Positions 41,013 to 51,907 of a DNA stretch of 64,000 nucleotides are shown one piece after another; position 1 is the stretch's first letter, and each line of letters opens with the position of its first letter. A program made the position numbers and the translations under genes. The stretch covers positions 8,481,845 through 8,545,844 of the forward strand of contig JAAFYY010000001.1 of NCBI GenBank assembly GCA_014284505.1, in the 5' to 3' direction. Under the pieces are notes generated by a model that saw nothing but the letters and a program-made list of their open reading frames with translations, was not told the origin of the DNA and did not search any database. The stretch comes from Streptacidiphilus sp. 4-A2. Its GTDB lineage: Bacteria > Actinomycetota > Actinomycetes > Streptomycetales > Streptomycetaceae.

Positions 41013-42304
41013 CCGTCGGCACAGCCTCTACCTGGGCGCGGGGTGGTCCTGCTGGCGCTGAACCTGCGCCCCGCGCTGGTCGGCGTCTCCCCGCTGGCCG
41101 ACACCATCCGCGCCGACAGCGGCATGTCCGCCGCGGCGATCAGCCTGCTCACCGCGCTTCCGCTGCTGTGCTTCGGCCTGCTCGCGCCGATCGCCCCCCG
41201 GCTCGGCCGACGGCTGGGGACGGAACGCGCACTGCTCGGCACCATGGCCCTGATCTGTGCGGGCACCGCCCTGCGGATGCTGGACCCGGTCGCCGCGCTG
41301 TTCGCCGGGACGGTGGTCGTCGGCGCCGGTATAGCCGTCGCCAATGTCCTGCTGCCGGGCCTGATCAAGCGGGACTTCCCGGGCCGGACCGGGCTGATGA
41401 CCGGCCTCTACTCGATGTCGCTGTTCGGCGGGGCCGCGCTGGCGGCCGGGATCACCCTGCCGTTGCAGCGGGCCGGTGGGATGGGCTGGCGGGTCACCCT
41501 GGCCTGCTGGGGCATACCGGCGCTGGTCGCGCTGCTGGTGTGGCTGCCGCAGACCCGCGCTCGCGCCCGGGTCGGCGCCGCCGGCCGACGCGGCGCACCC
41601 GGTGCGCGGGCTCTGGCGCTCGCCGCTGGCCTGGCAGGTCACCCTGTACATGGGCTCGCAGTCGCTCAACTACTACGCGGCGGCGGCCTGGCTGCCGACC
41701 ATGCTCAAGGACGCCGGGCTGGGCGCGGGCGACGCCGGCTGGATGCTCTCGTTCTCCTCGCTGCTCGGCATCGCGGGCTCCTTCCTGGCGCCGGTCGTGG
41801 TCGGCCGCCGCCTGCCCTCCGGGGTGCTGGCGGCGCTGGGTGCGGTGCTGTGCGCGCTGGGCTTCACCGGGATGCTGACCGCTCCGGTCGGCGGCGCGTA
41901 TCTGTGGATGGCCCTGCTGGGCCTCGGCCAGGGAGTGGCCATCAGCCTGGCCCTGCTGTTCATCGTCCAGCGGGCGCCCGATGCCCGTCACGCGGCCCAG
42001 CTGTCCAGCATGGCGCAGTGTTTCGGCTATGTCCTGGCGGCCACCGGGCCGACCGTGCTGGGTGCGGTGCACGACTCCTCGCACGGCTGGACCGTCCGCT
42101 GGTGCTGCTGCTGGCGCTGCTGGTCCCGCAGACCGCCTTCGGCTTCGGGCCTCGCGCGACCGGCTGGTGGCGGGCAGCGGCGGCGCCGGCGGCGCGGTCC
42201 GCGGGAGGTCCCGGTCGGGGGTGCTCGCCCCGGCGGATGACCGCAGGCCGGTCTCCGTGAACGTACGGGTTCATGCCCGGGACATGGCTCACACCAAAAT
42301 CTAA
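41002..42304 (+). CDS. MFS transporter, CynX/NimT type
   Basis: About 430 residues, twelve TM spans. The N-terminus reads LALNLRPALVGVSPLADTIR, the hallmark of the CynX/NimT (cyanate/nitroimidazole-type) subfamily, then RLGRRLGTERALLGTMALIC and GIAVANVLLPGLIKRDFPGR. After a frame change near 41570 come TLYMGSQSLNYYAAAAWLPT and VAISLALLFIVQRAPD. Further breaks lie near 41040 and 42100. The ATG at 41002 overlaps the GntR stop (ATGACGAGTAG). Substrate unknown; a small anion or drug is plausible. Confidence 0.85.
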
Positions 42305-42386
42305 GCAACACGGTGTGTATGACGAAGCGTCTCTATGAGGGAGCACGAACAGCGCAGAAGAACTGTCCCCGAGCAGAGCGGCGACC

Positions 42387-44637
42387 ATGCGAGAGTCGGA
42401 CCACGAGGATCAGCGCGGTGCGGGTGCCGAGGCAGCGAAGGGGCCGGTGCCGGGTGCCCGGTCCAGAGCCAGAAGGCGGGTGCGCCGCACCGGATACCAT
42501 CGCTTTGTCGACTATCCGCGCCAGGGGCGCAGGGGCTGGCGCCGCGCGGTCCCGTCCTGGCGGCTGGTCGGCGGTGTGCTGCTGGGCTTCGGGCTGGCAC
42601 TGACCGGTCTGGTGCTCGCGGTCTACGCCTCGGTGAAGGTGCCCGACATCAACCGGCTGAAGATGCCGACCGCCACGGTGTACCAGTACTCCGACGGCAC
42701 CACCTTCTACGCGGCCGGGCTGCAGGACCGCCAGCCGGTGCCCATCGGCAGGTCCCGGACATGATGCAGAACGCCATCGTCTCGATCGAGAACCCGACCT
42801 TCTACTCGGACGAGGGCATCGCGCCCAAGGGAATCCTGCGGGCCCTGATCAGCGACGTCCAGGGCGGGGAGTTCGAGGGCGGTTCGACCATCACCCAGCA
42901 GTTCGTCAAGAACGCCTATCTGACCGACCAGCAGACCTTCACCAGGAAGCTGGTGGAGATTTTCAAGGCGGTGAAGATAACCCGGACCTTCCCCAAACCG
43001 GAGATCCTGGACGACTACCTCAACACCGTGTATTTCGGCCGCGGTTCCTATGGGATCGAGGCCGCCGCGCAGAGCTATTTCGGGGTGCCCGTCGACCAGA
43101 TCACCGACCCCGCGCGGGCGGCCTATCTGGCCGCGCTGGTCAACGAGCCGACGGTGCTCTCGCAGACCGACCCCACCTCGCAGGGCCTGCTCAAGGCCCG
43201 CTGGGCCCTGGTCCTCAAGGCGATGGTGAAGGCCGGCCGGCTTACCCCGGCCCAGGCGGCGGCCACGCACTGGCCGACCGTACAGCCGCTGTCCGGCGCG
43301 GTCAGCTATGACGCCAACGGCGTCGACGACTCCGCGATGGCCCAGGTCGCCGACACCTACCTGGACAAGCTGCACCAGCAGAACCCCGATGTGCCCGACT
43401 CCGCCACCGCCAACGCCGGTGGCGACGTCATCCGCACCACCTTCAACCGCGCCGACATGACCGCCGCCGTGCGCGCGGTGAAGGCCGGGCTCTACGCCAA
43501 GCTGAACGGCAAGGACAAGTCCCAGGCGACCGTCGACCAGGGGGTGCAGGTCGGACTCGCCAGCGTGGACACCCGCACCGGGGAACTGCTGGCCATCTAC
43601 CCGGGCGGCTCGGAGTACGACAACGCGACCCTGGCGCAGATCGAACCGGGATCGCAGATGGGGGCGTTCGCCCTCGCCGCGACTTTCGGCGCGCCGTCCG
43701 ACCAGCAGAATCCGTCCGACTCCGTCGCGCCTCGCGGCTGTGGGCGCTGATGGGCAAGGTGGGCCTGACTCAGAACCTGCTGGCGAACCCCGCCGAACTG
43801 CCCGAACCGCTGGCCAAACTGAGCAAGGATCAGCAGCTCAGCCTGGGGATCGCCCCGGAGTCCCCGGCCCGGATGGCGGCCGCCTTCGCCGCCCTCGCCG
43901 ACGGCGGCGTCTACCACGAGCTGTCGATGGCGCTCTCGGTCACCGTCAACGGCCGTACCGTGTGGACCTACCAGCCGCAGGGCAGCACGGCTCTCGACTC
44001 CAGCGCCGCCGACATGGTCAGCGAACTGCTGAGCCACTCGGCGACGCCCGTCGTCGGCTCGGGGTCCGCGGGCGCGTCGCCCGTGCTCGCCGGCGGGGGA
44101 ACATCGCCGGTGAGGCCGGCACCATCGGCGGGGACGCCAGTGCCTGGTACTCCGGCTACACCACGGACGTCGCCACCACCGTCGGCCTGTGGGACCAGAC
44201 CGTGGACGCCAAGGGCCGGACCGTGGTGCACTCGCTGGACCACCTCGGCGGGGTGGGCGCCGCGCAGAGCGTGCTCTGGCCCACCGGCATCTGGCAGAAC
44301 TACATGCAGGCCGTCACCGGCGGACACACCCAGCCGTTCCCGGCCCCGACCAGCGGGGTGTGGGGTGCGGACGGCGCGCCGGCGCCGGTGCAGGCCAACG
44401 GACCGTCCTACCCCGAGAACCCGGTGCCCGTCCTGGCACCGCCGCCCTCGACCCCGAACGGGAAGAGCAGTTCGACACCGCCGCCCAGCCGGTCCTCCGG
44501 TCTGCCCGGCACGAAGCCGGGGGAGCGCGGTGACGACCCTGCCGCCGTCCTCGGCGCCGCCCTCGCCGCCCTCGCCGCCACCGTCGCAGGGGAGCGGTGC
44601 GCCCGACGACAAGCCGAGCGGGACCCCGGGGCCCTGA
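42387..44637 (+). CDS. Class A PBP-like protein: GT51 domain with degenerate transpeptidase domain
   Basis: About 750 residues across breaks near 42750, 43728, 44095 and 44530. A basic cytoplasmic N-terminus and one TM (LVGGVLLGFGLALTGLVLAV) precede a GT51 glycosyltransferase (SIENPTFYSDEGIAPKGILR with the catalytic Glu, GGSTITQQFVKNAYL), which polymerises lipid II. The transpeptidase domain keeps its framework (RMAAAFAALADGGVYHE, SAWYSGYTTDVATTVGLW), but the SxxK motif reads SQMG (EPGSQMGAF), KTG reads EAG (GEAGTIGGD), and SxN reads SVA beside an indel. It therefore looks like a glycosyltransferase-only enzyme. A Pro/Ser-rich tail ends DDKPSGTPGP. Confidence 0.85.
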
Positions 44638-44938
44638 TTCATTGGTACCACTGGAGTACGACTGGTTGACCGATGACTGCCCTGAACAGCATGAACTGCT
44701 GTGGTGTCTGGGGAATCTGAGGTTCTGTCACTCAATAGGGTGAACTGACTCTGTGTGCTCCCGGAGTGACGGAGGGTTCGCGAGGATAGGCCGGGTCCGA
44801 GAGCACGTCCGGGCGCTCCGCGGTGTCGCTGCACTCCAGTGCCGCCGCACGGGGGTGAGCGTCCCGGCGTGTGCCGTGCGACCCGCGTGGTCCTTCCGCG
44901 TACCTGCGTGTCCAGTCACTCTGTGGGGGTCTTCCTAC
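44638..44938 (+). other. 301-bp intergenic region upstream of the LAETG protein gene
   Basis: No gene is apparent. The first ~120 bases are less GC-rich and should include the promoter of the surface protein gene; I cannot place -35/-10 boxes with confidence. GTGGGGG lies 9-14 bases before the downstream ATG. Confidence 0.5.
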
Positions 44939-45894
44939 ATGCATGCCATTCGCCGCCCTGCCGCCGTTCTCGGTGCGCTGGCCGCGGTCTCCCTGCTCGC
45001 CGTCGGTGCGCCCGCGCACGCGGCCGCGCCCGCCAACGCGCCGGGGAGAGGGCATCGGCAGCGCCTCGGCCACCACCGCCCGGCTCGGCCTCGACGTCAG
45101 GCTGCTGAACAGCACCGTCGACATTCCCGTCGACGTGGCGCTCAACTCCATCCAGGCGCCCGGCGACAAGGACGGCAGCCTGCTGACGGCCACGGTCGCC
45201 GGGTCGGCGGCGGTCCGCTGGCGCTGGTCGACGCCAAGCTCGGCCGCAGCTACGCCACCGCCGACAGCAGCGGCTCGCACGCGCTGGTGGACCTGGTCAA
45301 CGCCCGGGTGAACGTCCCCGGGCTGCTCGGCAGCGGGCTGCTGCGGATCGACACCGTGCACGCCCAGGCCGACTGCCCGGCGGGTGGCCGCCCAGCGCGC
45401 AGGTGAATGTACTCGGCACGGTCGGCGTGCTCGGCGAGAACGTCTCGCTGACCGCGGCCGGTCCGACCCTGGTCACCGTGCCGGGGTGGGCAAGGTCAGC
45501 CTGTGGCTGTCCAGGAAGACGGTCACCACCGACTCGGCGGCGGCGACGGCGCTGGAACTCGATGTGTCGGTCGATCCGCTCCAGCTGAATGTCGCCCAGG
45601 TCACCGGCCAGGTCGAACTCGCCGCGGTGAGCTGCCAGGAGGGCACGGGAAGGGCGGCCGGGGGCCGACCCACTCCGCCGCCCCGTCGGCTCCGGCCTCG
45701 GTCTCGGCCACGGTCTCGGCCGACCCGAGCGGGACGCCCGCGAGCGCGGCCAGCGCGCAGCCGGTCGACGCGGCGGCCACCCCGGCCACCGCGAGCTCGC
45801 CGAGACCGGCGGCAGGACACCCCGATGCTCGGCCGGCGCGGTGCTGGTAGCGCGGGGGTCGGCGGTCCTCTACGCCCGGCGCCGACGGCACTGA
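44939..45894 (+). CDS. LAETG-anchored secreted protein (SCO1860-like)
   Basis: A Sec signal peptide (AVLGALAAVSLLAVGAPAHA) starts at ATG 44939. The mature part is beta-rich: LGLDVRLLNSTVDIPVDVAL, ALVDAKLGRSYATADSSGSH, KVSLWLSRKTVTTDSAAATA, LNVAQVTGQVELAAVSC. A Pro/Ala/Ser linker leads to a class E sortase motif LAETG at 45796-45810, a hydrophobic span and an Arg-rich tail (YARRRRH). It should therefore be attached to the cell wall. Breaks occur near 45047, 45205, 45395, 45487 and 45650, so internal residues are approximate. It resembles the streptomycete SCO1860 family of LAETG proteins. Confidence 0.8.
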
Positions 45895-45949
45895 GACCGG
45901 GGCGCGGCGCTGAGGCCGGCGCGGCCGAGACCGGGCGGCGCTGAGGCCG

Positions 45950-47196
45950 GGGTGGTCCTGAACCGGGTCGGCGTGCGGCGGCGGGGGTGCGGACGCCGGG
46001 CCGCTGGTGCTCACGGAGGGGAGCACCCGCGCGGCCCGGGCGGTCAGCCGGCGGATCCAGCCCCAGGGCCTTCGCCAGCGCCTCCAGGAAGGCGTCGGTG
46101 GTCTCCCGGTCGCGGACCCGCGATCCGCAGCCATCCCGGTCCAGGCCGGGGAAGCGCCGCGGCGGACCGCGAAACCCAGCTCCCGCAGCCGCTCCCGGAG
46201 CAGGTCCGCGCCGTCCACCGGATCAGCACAAAGGACGCGGTCGGCTCGCCGTGCACCTCCACCCCGGGATCAGCGACAGACCGCGCAGCAGGTGGCCGCG
46301 GGCCCGGCGGTGGCGGCGGCCGCCGCGGCCTCCTCGCCAGCGCCGCCGGGCTGCTGCACGCCTCGGCCGCGACCAGGGCCGGGGTGGAGACCGGCCACAG
46401 CGGCTGGCCCCGCCAGCAGCGCCACCGTCTCCGGCGCGGCCAGCAGATAGCCGATCCGCAGCCCGGCCAGGCCCCAGGTCTTGGTGAGGCTGCGCAGCAC
46501 CACCAGCCCGGGCACGCCGCCGCGCCCGGCCAGGCTCTCCGGCTCGCCGGGGACGGTGTCGGCGAAGGCCTCGTCCACCACCAGGGTGCGCCCGGGCCGG
46601 GCCAGGCGGCCAGGTCGGCGGCGGGATGCAGCACCGAGGTGGGGTTGGTCGGTTGCCGACCACCACCAGGTCGGCGTCGGCCGGAATCAGGGCCGGGTCC
46701 AGCCGGAAGCCGTCCTGCGGGCGCAGCAGCACCCGCTGCACCGGGTGCCCGGCCTCCCGCAGTGCCGACTCCGGCTCGGTGAACTGCGGGTGCACCACCA
46801 CGGCCCGGCGTGGCCGCAGCGCCCGGGCCAGCAGCACGAAGGCCTCGGCCGCGCCCGCGGTGAGCAGCACCTCGCCCGGGTCGCGGCCGTGGCGGCGGGC
46901 GACGGCCGCGCGGGCGGCCCGGCCGTCGGGGTAGGCGGCCAGCCCGGCCAGCGACTCCGCCAGCCCCCGCAGCCAGGCCGGGGGAGTGCCGGTGCGCACG
47001 TTCACGGCCAGATCCACCAGGCCGCCGCCGACCTCCTGGTCGCCGTGGTGCCGCAGATCATGCTGCCGCGGCTCGTGCTGCTGCCGTTCGTGCTGAGGCC
47101 GCTCGTGCTGCCGCTGCTCGTGCTGAGGCCGCTCGTGCTGCTGCGCGGCTCGGCGGGCCGCAGCTCCGGGCTGTCCGGGGCGTGATCAGTGGGCAT
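45950..47196 (-). CDS. cobC: PLP-dependent CobC-like protein (Rv2231c family)
   Basis: A class I/II aminotransferase-fold enzyme of the L-threonine-phosphate decarboxylase/CobC group, which supplies the aminopropanol arm of cobalamin. Visible are VDLAVNVRTGTPPAWLRGLA, LTAGAAEAFVLLARALRP, the cofactor Asp region LVVDEAFADTVPG, the PLP lysine in VVLRSLTKTWGLAGLRIGYL and FVLIRVDGADLLRERLRELG. ATG 47196 overlaps the cbiX stop by 11 bp. After a frame break the N-terminus has QHER-type His-rich repeats before LRHHGDQEVGGG. Many indels affect the 3' half, so the end (about 45950) is approximate. Confidence 0.8.
47080..47160 (-). repeat. Tandem repeat encoding His-rich QHER units at the CobC N-terminus
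   Basis: Units near CAGCACGAGCGGCCT recur five to six times and encode Gln-His-Glu-Arg/Gln-Pro type repeats just before LRHHGD. His/Glu periodicity suggests metal binding. The repeat also makes this a likely place for assembly error. Confidence 0.7.
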
Positions 47197-48125
47197 GCGA
47201 GTGCGGGCCGTGGCCGTGGTCGTGCGCGTGCGCGGGGTCGTCCGGATGGTGGTGCGGGCGCTGCTCGGCGCCGACCCGGTCCTCGAAGCCGGGCATGGCG
47301 ATCCGGTAGACGCAGGTGTCGCAGTTCATCCGCAGGTCCCCGGCCAGGGCCTCGCGGTAGCGCTCCAGCACCAGCTCGGCCAGCTCGTCGGTGGCGCCCA
47401 TCACCCCGGCCACCCGGACGTCCAGCTCCGGGTGCCCGGCGGCCCAGTCGGCGGCCTGCTGCCGGACCCGGGTCGGCAGGATGCCGGCGAACAGGAAGTA
47501 CGGCAGCACCACCACCCGCCGCGCGCCCAGCAGTCGGCAGCGCTCCAGGCCGGAGGGCACGTCCGGCGCGGCCAGCGAGACAAAGGCGGTCTCCACCCCG
47601 GCCAGGCCCCGGCCCTCCCAGAACAGCCGGGCCACCTTGGCCACCTCGGCGTTGGCGTCCGGGTCGGTCGAACCCCGGCCGACCAGCAGCACCGTGGTCC
47701 CGGCCCGCTCCTCGGGCGTCAGCACCTCGTCCAGCCGCCGCTCCAGCACGGTCAGCAGCGCCGGGTGCGGCCCCAGCGGACGTCCGTAGCTGAAGGAGGT
47801 GCCCGGGTGGCGCTCGTGCTCGCGGGTCAGCGCGCCGGTATGTCGCCCTTGGCGTGCCCGGCCGAGACCAGCACCAGCGGGACGGCCGCGAAGCGGGTCG
47901 CCCCGGCCTCGACCAGCTCGCTGACCGCGTCGGCCAGCGGCGGCGGGAGAGCTCGATGAAGCCGCCGCCGACCGGGGTGTCCGGCAGCCGGTCGCGCAGC
48001 CCGGCGACGAAGGAGCGGAACGCCTCGGCGCCCTCGTCGTCGCGGGTGCCGTGGCCGACGAGCAGCAGCGCGGGTGCGGGCGCCGGGCCCCGCGACGGGC
48101 GGGCGGAGGTAACGGGGGCGGTCAC
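47186..48125 (-). CDS. cbiX: CbiX-type sirohydrochlorin chelatase with His-rich tail
   Basis: About 313 residues, two chelatase halves. The first has LLLVGHGTRDDEGAEAFRSF and VPLVLVSAGHAKGD, giving the metal-binding His residues. The second has TTVLLVGRGSTDPDANAEVA, VVVLPYFLFAGILPTRV and NCDTCVYRIAMPGFEDRVG. The C-terminus is a HHHPDDPAHAHDHGHG stretch suited to Co or Ni binding. It would insert cobalt (or iron) into sirohydrochlorin or a related ring. Breaks occur near 47945 and 47835. GTG 48125 overlaps the cobH stop (GTGA). Confidence 0.88.
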
Positions 48126-48770
48126 GGGGTCTCCTCGGACGGGAACCGGAGGGCGGCGCACTGGTCGGCGTCGGTCCGCGGGTCGCGGTCGGTGTAAAGG
48201 TCGGGGTAGAGCAGGGCGTTGGCGGCCGCGGCGGCCACCGCCGAACCGCCCTTCTCGGAGATGTTGCTGACCGCGGGCAGGCCGGAGGCCCGCAGTGCGG
48301 CCTTGGACTCGGCCGCGCCGACAAAGCCCACCGGCAGCCCGATCACCAGCGCCGGCCGGGCGTCCAGCAGCAGTTCCTCCAGCGCGGTCGGAGCACAGCC
48401 GATCACCCACACCGCGCCAGGGCCGACCTCCGCCAGCGCCAGCCGGACGGCGGCGGCCGAGCGGGTCAGCCCGGTGGCCGGGTCGCCCTTGGCGTCCCTG
48501 ACCCGGCACAGCGCGCGCCGCGCGGTGATCCCGGCGGCGACCATCTCCACGTCGGCGACCAGCGGCCGGCCCTCGGCCAGTGCCTCGGCGGCGGCGCGCA
48601 GCACCGACTCCTCCGGCAGCACCAGGTCGTCCAGATAGCCGAGGTCGGCGCTGGAGTGCACCACCCGCTCGGCGACCGCGCGGCGCAGCGGGGACATCCC
48701 GCTGGTGTCGACCCTGGCCCGCCGCCCGGTAGGACTCGGTCTCGATCGGGTGGACCTGCCGTGGGCTCAT
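48122..48770 (-). CDS. cobH: Precorrin-8X methylmutase
   Basis: CobH migrates the C11 methyl group to C12 to give hydrogenobyrinate/cobyrinate. Visible are VHPIETESYR at the N-terminus, then VERVVHSSADLGYLDDLV-like sequence (AERVVHSSADLGYLDDLVLP), ADVEMVAAGITARRALCRVR, IGCAPTALEELL and IGLPVGFVGAAESKAALRAS. About 216 residues, with one break near 48712. ATG 48770 overlaps the cobJ stop (ATGA), and its own stop overlaps cbiX. Confidence 0.93.
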
Positions 48771-50534
48771 CGGTCTCCTCGTTCCTGCCAGCGGTATCCG
48801 CGCGGGGTGACCATGCGTCCGGCGACCGTGCGCGAGGCGGTGTTGCCGACGACCACGACGGTCGTCATGTCGACGGTGGTCACGTCCACCTCCGCCAGGG
48901 TGGTGACGGTGTGCCACTCGTCCGGACGGGAGACCGAGTGGGCGACGCCGACCGGGGTGGTGGCCGGGTCGCGGTGCTCCGCCAGCAGCTCCAGCGCCTT
49001 CGGCAGCTGCCAGTCCCGGCCGGCTGCGGGGGTTGTAGAAGGTCACCACCAGGTCGGCGGAGGCGGCGGCGCGCACCCGGCGCTCGATCACCTCCCAGGG
49101 GGTGTGCAGGTCGGAGAGGCTGATCGAGACATGGTCGTGCCCCAGCGGCGCGCCCAGCAGCGAGGACGCCGCCAGCGCGGCGGTGACCCCGGGCACGCCC
49201 ACCACGTCGATGTCCGTGTCCGCCTCGGCCAGCGCGGGCGAGGCCATCGCGTAGACCCCGGCGTCGCCGCTGCCGATCAGCGCCACAGCCAGGCCCTGCT
49301 GGGCCAGCCGCACCGCGCTGCGGGCCCGCTCCTCCTCCGCGCCGAGGCCGGTGGCCTCGATCCGGGTGCCGGGTCGCAGCAGGTCACGGATCTGGTCCAC
49401 GTACTGGTCGAGGCCGACGATCACCGAGGCCCGGCGCAGCTCGGCGCGGGCGCGGTCGGTGAGCAGGTCGCGCGAGCCCGGGCCGAGGCCGACCACGGCC
49501 AGCCGTCCGCGCGCCGGTCGCCGGGCGATCGCGACGGTGCACATCGCGGCCCGGCCCTCGGGCGCGGACTTGCGCTTGGGGACCAGCAGTTCGCCACCGG
49601 AGCCGGCCCCGAACAGGGCCGCGGCCTCGGCGACGCTGGGGGTGCCCACCGCGGCCAGCGGCGCGGCCGAGGGGTTGGGTACGGCGACGCCGGCCAGTGC
49701 GTCCGAGGTGAAGGTCAGCAGCTCGACGCCGAGCGTCCGGGCGGCCTCGACCAGGCCCTGCTCCTCGGCCTTGGCGTCCACGCTGGCCAGGCAGCGCACG
49801 GAGTGCGGGCTGAGCCCGGCGTCCGCCAGTGCCGCCCGGACCAGGCCGAGCACCTCCTCGGTCACGCCCCGGCTCGCGCCGACACCCACCACCAGGCTGC
49901 GCGGACGCAGCACCACCTGCGGCAGCGAGGCGTCCGTGCCGGACACCGGTGCGGGCAGCTCGCGGTCGCTGATCCGGATCAGCGCGGCGGCCGCGCCCTC
50001 CGTCTCCGTCTCCGTCTCCGTCTCCGAGTACGGGTACGGGCGGACGTTGGCGGGCAGCGCGGGCAGCGGGTGGGTGGTGTCGGCGAGCAGGGCGACCGGC
50101 AGGCCGTCCAGCACCGCCCGGCTGACCGCGGCGACCTCGCCGGTGACCGGCCAGCCGAGGGTGTCCAGGCCGGGGACGCCGGTGGCGTCGGTGGCGGTGG
50201 TCACCACGGGCCGGGCCTCCAGCGCCTCGGCGACCCGCCCGGCGAGCGCGTTGGCCCCGCCGTCGTGGCCGCCGACCAGGGCGACCGCGAAGCGTCCGGC
50301 CTCGTCCACGCAGACCACACCCGGGTCGCGGTGCTTGTCCGCGAGCAGCGGCGCGATCAGCCGCACGGTGGCGCCGGTGGCCAGGAAGCACACCAGCTGC
50401 TCGCACTCCGACCAGGCCAGCCGCACCGAGTCACGGACCGACGCCTCCTGGTAGACCCGGCAGTCGCCGAGCGACGCGGCCAGCCGTTCGGCGGCACGGC
50501 GTCCGGCGGCGGTGGCCACGATCAGGCCAATCAC
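48767..50534 (-). CDS. cobJ: CbiG / precorrin-3B C17-methyltransferase fusion
   Basis: About 590 residues in two parts. Residues 1-~330 are CbiG/CobE-like (MIGLIVATAAGRRAAERLAA, CFLATGATVRLIAPLLADKH, GVGASRGVTEEVLGLVRAAL), the lyase-type step of ring contraction. The rest is CobJ, an SAM-dependent C17-methyltransferase (LAVVGLGPGSRDLLTDRARA, GLDQYVDQIRDLL, IGSGDAGVYAMASP, LVVTFYNPR), ending TVAGRMVTPRGYRWQE after a break near 49030. A Glu-Thr repeat (ETETETETE) from a CTCCGT microsatellite sits between strands of the CbiG part. GTG 50534 follows AGGAG and overlaps the cobL stop. Such fusions are known in actinomycetes. Confidence 0.91.
49999..50027 (-). repeat. Hexanucleotide microsatellite (CTCCGT)n inside cobJ
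   Basis: Four to five in-frame copies encode a Glu-Thr run in the CbiG domain. Hexamer slippage would add or remove residues without breaking the frame. Confidence 0.8.
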
Positions 50535-51907
50535 AACGAGTCTCCTGACGAGTCGACAACTCTGTTCCGAGGTACGGCTATGGGGTGGGCTGCGCGCTGG
50601 GATGTGTTCGCCGAAGCAGTCACGGTTGCGGTCCCGGTTTCGGTCCCGGGCCCGGCCGCCGAAGCGGTCGGGAGCCGGGAGCCCCAGAGCACGAAGACCG
50701 GGTTGGTGGCGGCGAGGCGGCTGACCCCGCCCGGCAGCGGGCCAGCCGGGACGCCTGGAACTGCACGCCCTCGGCGCTGAACCCCGCCGCCAGCAGCGCC
50801 GAGCGGACGGCCGGGACCCGGTCCACGGCGGCCAGGGTCACCACCACCGTGCGCCGGGCGCGCGCCGCGCATGCGCCGACCAGCTCCGGCAGGTCCGCGC
50901 CGCCACCGCCGACGAACACCGCGTCCGGCTCCGGGTGCCACCAACGCCTCCGGCGCGCTCCCGTGCACCACGCTCACGTCCACGTCGTGCGCCAGCGCGT
51001 TGGAGCGCACCCGGCGCACACCGTCCTCGGCACGCTCCACGGCCACCACCGCCGCGCCCAGCCGCGCGCACTCGACCGCGACCGAGCCGCTGCCGGCGCC
51101 CACGTCCCACACCAACTCGCCCAGCCGGGGCCCTAGCCGGGCCAGTGCCAGGGCGCGGACCTCGGCCTTGGTGACCATCGAGTCCCGGTGCTGGAAGTCC
51201 TGCTCGGGCAGCGCCCAGCCGCCCTCCGGGCCCGGTCCGGCCCCGGCCAGCGCCCGCATCGGTCCCGGCCGGGCACCGGCCAGGCAGAGCACCACATGCA
51301 CCCCGGGCCAGTCCCGGGCCGCGGCCTCGGCCGGGGTGACCCGCTCCCCCTCGGTGGCCGTGCCCAGGTCGGAGGCGACCACCAGCAGCCGTTTCGATGC
51401 CCGGGGTGGCCAGCAGTGCGGCGCCCAGCTCGGCCGGTCCCGCGCCGGGCGCGGTCAGCACCGCGGTCTTCCGCTGCGCCCGGCAGACATTGAACGCGGT
51501 CCGCGGATCGCGGCCGTGCGCGCTGACCACCACCGCGTCGTCCCAGGGCAGGCCGATCCTGGCGAACGCCTCGGCGACGCTGCTGCTGCCCGGACGGACG
51601 TCCAGCGCCTGCGCGCCGAATCGTTCCGCCAGTGCGCGGACGATGCCGAAGAAGCCCGGATCGCCCGAGGCCAGCACCACCGCGCGGGCGGAGGGGTCGG
51701 CGGAGAGCAGCTCCGCCAGCGCGTCCAGCGCGGGCGCGAGCGGACCCAGCACCAGTGCCCGCCCGGCGGGACCTGCGCCGCCTCCAGATGGCGGCGGGCG
51801 CCGAGCACCAGCCGGGCGCCGGCCACCAGTTCAGCGTGCTCGGCGGCCAGGGCCGAGCCGAGCACCGCGATCCGGCGGTGGCCGGCGGCGACTGTCCCGG
51901 CGGTCAC
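50531..51907 (-). CDS. cobL: Precorrin-6Y C5,15-methyltransferase (decarboxylating)
   Basis: Bifunctional CobL of about 455 residues. The N-terminal part (IAVLGSALAAEHAELVAGAR, VVLASGDPGFFGIVRALAER, VVVSAHGRDPRTAFNVC) is the C5-methyltransferase; the C-terminal part is a Rossmann methyltransferase (FQHRDSMVTKAEVRALALAR, LVWDVGAGSGSVAVECARLG, DAVFVGGGGADLPELVGACA) for C15 methylation and decarboxylation. Frames change near 51785, 51395, 50940 and 50755. The last ~45 residues (TETGTATVTASANTSQRAAH) are unusual for the family and may be altered by an indel. GTG 51907 overlaps the cobM stop; its stop overlaps the cobJ GTG. Confidence 0.9.

Noticed and set aside
48705..50780. 691-residue plus-strand open frame antisense to cobJ
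   Set aside because: Low-complexity Gly/Arg/Gln sequence antisense to conserved CbiG/CobJ motifs.
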